From Antedon bifida (lineage: Eukaryota > Echinodermata > Crinoidea > Comatulida > Antedonidae): DNA of 64,000 nt. Both the position numbers and the translations under genes were made by a program. Shown in pieces: positions 62,801-64,000 of this stretch (positions within the stretch are counted from its first letter, which is position 1; each line of letters begins with the position of its first letter). The DNA is taken from contig OY727098.1 in NCBI GenBank assembly GCA_963402885.1, forward strand, positions 14,184,717 to 14,248,716, given 5' to 3'. The notes beneath the pieces are model-generated. The model was not told the origin of the DNA and searched no databases. It saw only the letters and a program-made list of their open reading frames with translations.

Positions 62801-63580
62801 CTATTTATTACAATAACAATTATAAATAGAATTAACTTCCAACATTTGTATTTGCTAAAAAAACCCCTATTTTTCAAAAACTTTTATTTATATACAAGTT
62901 TATTGTCTTGCATTTGACAATGATGTAAAATTTGCCAACAATTTTTCCTAGCAGACATAATCAGAATTGTTTGAGTGCTTATATGCACTGATGACGCCTT
63001 CCTGAATTGCCCTTTCATGGTTATTTGTATTCACGTCTTCAGTTTCACTACTTGTTTCATTTTAATGGCTGTATATTTCTAAAAATAGATTGTTATAGAC
63101 CGTCTCATTACTGCTATAATCAGCAATTTTTGTCAACAAATTAAATCATCTAAACAAAAAACAATCTTGTTATATTGATTGATAAATAGATGATTGGTAT
63201 TTATTTCAGTTATCTGCAAAGTTAACTTTATCCTATAGATAATCATAAGTTTGTATATTACAAACACGATGAAACAACTATGTATGTATCTTATAATTAT
63301 TACATAAACCAAATAATTTTCTTATTGTGTTAATTATTTATTTCATAGATATTAGTCATATTCTGAAAGAAAAAACTATATATATTGACCACATCAACAA
63401 GATAGATTTCCAATTTTTATACAGTTTTTATAAGTAAATACAAGATACTTAAAACCATATTTGTTTGTTTTTAATTACTAACATCTTTTTCTAATTGAAT
63501 TATGACAGGGAACACTAGTTGTACCTGCTATGAGACAGCTACATTTAATTGCAAAAGGAAAGAACAACAAATATGATAAG
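50824..63580 (+). CDS. USP24: USP24 (ubiquitin-specific protease 24), N-terminal part
   Basis: Coding exons: 50824-51081, 52020-52203, 53060-53271, 53941-54102, 54654-54725, 55800-55940, 56446-56604, 59177-59285, 60143-60246, 60572-60682, 61267-61524, 63509-63580, all in phase: 614 codons, continuing beyond the window (human protein about 2620). The start is the second ATG (an in-frame one lies 21 bases upstream) because MEPSEERVNTL aligns with the vertebrate N-terminus. Visible features: UBA domain (about 3-45; NMGFSNVEQVRRAL), PPPPSYDEA, then helical-repeat scaffold with family blocks TNLYELEGRV, WSIPYKKDESLGKCL, RCMPEAFRKLMTSSAV, GWLVNLVNK, RMLKSPHFNAKMNSLKE, LTKIWKMQ and VLELLWDLAHLP. The catalytic domain lies to the right. 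A short exon between 61524 and 63509 may be missing, since human USP24 has extra residues there. Confidence 0.95.
51170..51380. repeat. TAGGCCTA palindrome cluster
   Basis: Dense CTAGGCCTA, CTAGCC and TAGTAG motifs in USP24 intron 1, like 3960-4380. Confidence 0.6.
51527..51664 (+). repeat. GGATCCAGGATTTTT-type dispersed repeat with poly-C end
   Basis: It starts GTGGTGGATCCAGGATTTTT, has AGGGGCGCGG, and ends TAGCGC followed by a run of 15 C (51650-51664). I associate this head with short repeats common in aquatic invertebrates. The family assignment is from memory. Confidence 0.45.
53276..53413. repeat. Family A element with internal triplication
   Basis: Its interior holds three tandem copies of a 21-base unit containing CCAAATATGGTAGTGATATG (about 53310-53370). 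Ends GTAAACTAGTTTGACA and ATAGTTTGATAGTGTA are diverged inverted repeats. It begins five bases after USP24 exon 3. Confidence 0.7.
53604..53872 (+). repeat. Minisatellite, 19-base unit
   Basis: About 14 units alternating TCCTCATCACTTTATTTTC and TCCTCATCACTTTATTTCC, with a few CATGAC variants. It lies in USP24 intron 3, some 70 bases before the acceptor. Confidence 0.9.
54161..54220 (+). repeat. Short tandem repeat, 20-21 base unit
   Basis: Three units of GAGAGCGATATAATGTGTA type in USP24 intron 4. Confidence 0.75.
54240..54465 (+). repeat. Family G element (copy 2)
   Basis: It shares ACAAATAATAAATGTCTATGA, GATGGTACAAATA and AGGTTGTAATTTCTCGAGGC-like blocks with 12700-12862 (inverted) and 54808-55052. 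Confidence 0.5.
54808..55052 (+). repeat. Family G element (copy 3)
   Basis: The left end ACAAATAATGAATGTTTATG and right end AACATTCATTATTGT are inverted, so the unit has terminal inverted repeats. The interior GATGGTACAAATAATTTCATG is shared with the other copies. It lies in USP24 intron 5. Confidence 0.6.
55596..55720 (+). repeat. Dispersed element, family F (copy 4)
   Basis: CGATCCAATTTTTGGTCA, AGTGAATAACTA, TGTGACATTAAAATGGCATA and a final GGGGGACAAT. It lies in USP24 intron 5. Confidence 0.6.
56115..56395 (-). pseudogene. Non-LTR retrotransposon ORF2 C-terminal fragment
   Basis: A minus-strand frame reads GRPRMKWIDDIKEWINN and YEKCVRQALDRTAGK. This is the tail found after the reverse-transcriptase domain of several LINE groups (GRPRxxWxDDI...). 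It is truncated on both sides and lies in USP24 intron 6. Confidence 0.7.
57009..58155. mobile_element. Nested element inside the family B transposon
   Basis: The left end TTAAAATGGACCTGAAATGG and right end CCATTTCAGGTCCATTTTAA are exact inverted repeats, continuing inward to TTTCGATTTTT/AAAAATCGAAA with one mismatch. It divides the subterminal repeats of the outer element, as expected for an insertion. Confidence 0.65.
58351..58770 (+). repeat. Tandem duplication, about 240-base period
   Basis: GCAGTCAAAACAAAA, GACTAATTTGTATG and GGGCAGACCAACAGGGGGCC each occur twice (58355/58591 and on). The two units differ by small indels and by the number of AGGCCT repeats. Confidence 0.8.
59627..60070. 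repeat. Element with TAATAGTAACCC arrays and inverted ends
   Basis: The left end ACCGTAAATCTTCTAATAGT and right end ATTAGAAGATTTATGGTAAA are inverted. Next to each end are several CTAATAGTAACCC units. A 149-codon frame across the left part (59399-59848) is driven by these repeats and is not a convincing gene. It lies in USP24 intron 8. Confidence 0.6.
60418..60452 (+). repeat. Partial family A end
   Basis: ATGTCTGTCTACACTATCAA followed by ACTTTATGTGACA is a clean left end with no right partner. It lies in USP24 intron 9. Confidence 0.6.
61525..63508. other. USP24 intron 11
   Basis: About 2 kb of AT-rich sequence. I searched for an extra USP24 exon encoding the segment present in human between the KR and VVPALRQL blocks and saw none. 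No recognisable element. Confidence 0.5.
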
Positions 63581-64000
63581 GTAATTTATTAGGGTATTTT
63601 TACATTTATAAAGCAAATCTTTACACATAAAGTTTTAATAGCAAAATTGTTTTAGGAAAGGATGTTTTACTATCAGGTTTCACTGTCTTAGACCCCATTC
63701 ACACTTACAATTTGGGCAATCAATAAGTGTAAACATTCCATAAAGTTAGGCCAGCCCTGGGCCGGATGAATCAGTGTTCTCCCCAGGACTTTGAAGTGTC
63801 GCGCATCATCAAAGGAGGCGCGATTGGTTTGCTAGGTGCAATTCATTTGCTAGCTGCTTTGATCGTATAATACATTTGCATTCTAATCATCTCAGCTGAG
63901 CATTATAAATTTGTTCATGCTATTATAATTATTGTTCAGTGATTCCCATATAAGCTTTTGTGTGAGACCGACCCGTCCTTCAAACGCATGTGCATGCTGC
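63581..64000. other. USP24 intron 12, start
   Basis: Intron sequence running off the right edge. It contains a GC-richer stretch at 63740-63860 (TTCTCCCCAGGACTTTGAAG and a GCGCG-containing block) that may be another dispersed repeat. Nothing coding was seen. Confidence 0.5.

Overview
The window is metazoan nuclear DNA: long AT-rich introns, GT-AG splice sites, dense short repeats, no operons. Introns and spacers are full of the palindrome TAGGCCTA, which I associate with echinoderm genomes. A true vitellogenin gene fits a sea star, crinoid or brittle star better than a sea urchin, where the major yolk protein has replaced vitellogenin. The phylum call is an inference.

Layout, left to right. 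(1) 124-893 (+): last two coding exons of a kelch gene recognised as IPP. (2) 2619-3497 (-): complete intronless TMEM53. (3) 4427-7320 (-): a decayed Ty3/Gypsy-type element with an integrase relic followed by zinc-finger and TatD-like reading frames. (4) 10239-14941 (+): complete 11-exon ARMH1. (5) 15769-30977 (+): complete 29-exon vitellogenin, about 1875 residues. (6) 32225-36150 and 36958-48115 (+): a tandem pair of paralogous type I membrane receptors. Each has a C-type-lectin-like ectodomain, a Thr/Ser stalk, one membrane span and a long tyrosine-motif tail. The second is split in exon 4 by a full-length Ty3/Gypsy retrotransposon (39610-46378) with two LTRs that I read as identical. (7) 50824-63580 (+): the first 12 coding exons of USP24, which runs off the right edge.

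I derived exons from splice sites, frame continuity and remembered family sequences. Phases close exactly for ARMH1 (406 codons plus stop), vitellogenin (1875 plus stop), receptor A (717 plus stop) and receptor B with the insert removed (659 plus stop). IPP, TMEM53, ARMH1 and USP24 all lie on human chromosome arm 1p, so the window looks like a surviving block of ancestral bilaterian linkage.

The most unusual signals are these. The receptor pair has a p130Cas-like array of YxxP motifs. The young retrotransposon is in frame with the receptor-B exon, so the LTR supplies a hydrophobic segment and a stop. A 56-base inverted copy of the vitellogenin exon 3 splice junction lies in intron 4. Several families of short inverted-repeat elements recur across the window.
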